From contig NZ_AOLK01000002.1 in NCBI RefSeq assembly GCF_000336755.1, positions 1 through 62,303 on the forward strand: DNA of 62,303 nt. Direction: 5' to 3'. The notes beneath the pieces were generated by a model that worked only from the letters and a program-made list of their open reading frames with translations, was not told the DNA's origin and did no database searches. The DNA comes from Haloferax elongans ATCC BAA-1513. Lineage in GTDB: Archaea > Halobacteriota > Halobacteria > Halobacteriales > Haloferacaceae. Positions within the stretch are counted from its first letter, which is position 1. Every line of letters starts with the position of its first letter. This document shows positions 62,138-62,303 of this stretch, in pieces. The translations under genes were made by a program, and so were the position numbers.

Positions 62138-62303
62138 ATGGCAGCCCTCCAACCAAGTGAAGCGGCAACGAGGAAGTCGGTTTCAACTAGTCTCCTCACT
62201 GGTGTGATCCATGTCGTCCTTGCAGCCGTTTTATGGAGTACGTTTGGTTTTGAAGACTTAGTCGCTACATTTAGCGCTGAACCGCTGTATGTCACCTACG
62301 TAG
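62138..62303 (+). CDS. Membrane protein, cut by window end
   Basis: ATG at 62138 (MAALQPSEAATRKSVSTSLL) with an AATATATT box about 30 nt upstream. One hydrophobic segment (GVIHVVLAAVLWSTFGF) is visible in the 55 residues inside the window. The frame is open at the edge. No family recognised. Confidence 0.55.
   Translation, partial: MAALQPSEAATRKSVSTSLLTGVIHVVLAAVLWSTFGFEDLVATFSAEPLYVTYV

Noticed and set aside
1-62303. CRISPR array, tRNA or rRNA genes
   Set aside because: No regularly spaced short repeats and no tRNA- or rRNA-like stretches were seen on reading. A covariance-model scan would be needed to exclude a tRNA fully.

Overview
The window comes from a halophilic archaeon (class Halobacteria). 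The evidence is acidic proteins, many leaderless starts with an AT-rich TATA box about 27 nt upstream, abundant twin-arginine (Tat) signal peptides, HTH_10 (bacterio-opsin-activator type) regulators and archaeal-type GlmM/GlmU. The genus cannot be fixed from the sequence alone.

Layout. (1) 0-4.2 kb is an accessory stretch: an N-terminally open small ORF, a Tat-exported papain-like protease, small membrane proteins, a MITE-like inverted-repeat element, a frameshifted pseudogene and a CsaA-type tRNA-binding protein. (2) 4.2-43 kb is a large surface-polysaccharide or glycan locus. GlmS, GlmM and a GlmU-like enzyme make UDP-GlcNAc. Two nucleotide-sugar dehydrogenases, a Gfo/Idh oxidoreductase, a DegT aminotransferase and a left-handed-beta-helix acetyltransferase form a WbpA/B/E/D-like route to diacetamido-uronic acids. 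An AsnB-like protein may amidate them. There are three glycosyltransferases, a GT-C-like membrane protein, a DUF354 protein, an ATP-grasp enzyme, a flippase, two Tat-exported beta-helix proteins and several regulators. (3) 43-62.3 kb is visibly more AT-rich and island-like: GrpB, a GNAT relic, a DUF368 (PopT-type) carrier, a halocin-C8-like precursor, an MNT/HEPN toxin-antitoxin pair inside inverted repeats, paralogous small membrane proteins, and a probable peptide modification/export cluster at 52.5-60.3 kb (M23 peptidase, small Ala/Gly-rich protein, DCC thiol oxidoreductase, ABC exporter, SdpA/DUF5819-like protein, HTTM/DoxX-like membrane protein, glycosyltransferase, methyltransferase).

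The strongest new signal is a fixed-spacing 22-bp promoter motif, yCTTAY-N7-ATARTAA-nG, found at about 14 places between 5.3 and 41.7 kb and nearly always in front of a glycan-locus transcription unit. In six cases the first ATG lies 25-27 nt downstream. It appears to make the locus one regulon. Two HTH_10 regulators and a catalytically dead GlmM paralogue are among the genes carrying it. Three of the motif-driven units begin with a short leader ORF that abuts or overlaps the first enzyme gene.

Other unusual items are a flippase fused to a long Thr-rich, sequon-containing tail, a transmembrane regulator with calcium-binding thrombospondin-type-3 repeats outside and a winged helix inside, and a Tat-exported fusion of a cysteine-less DsbA-like domain to an M14/AstE-like metallopeptidase domain.
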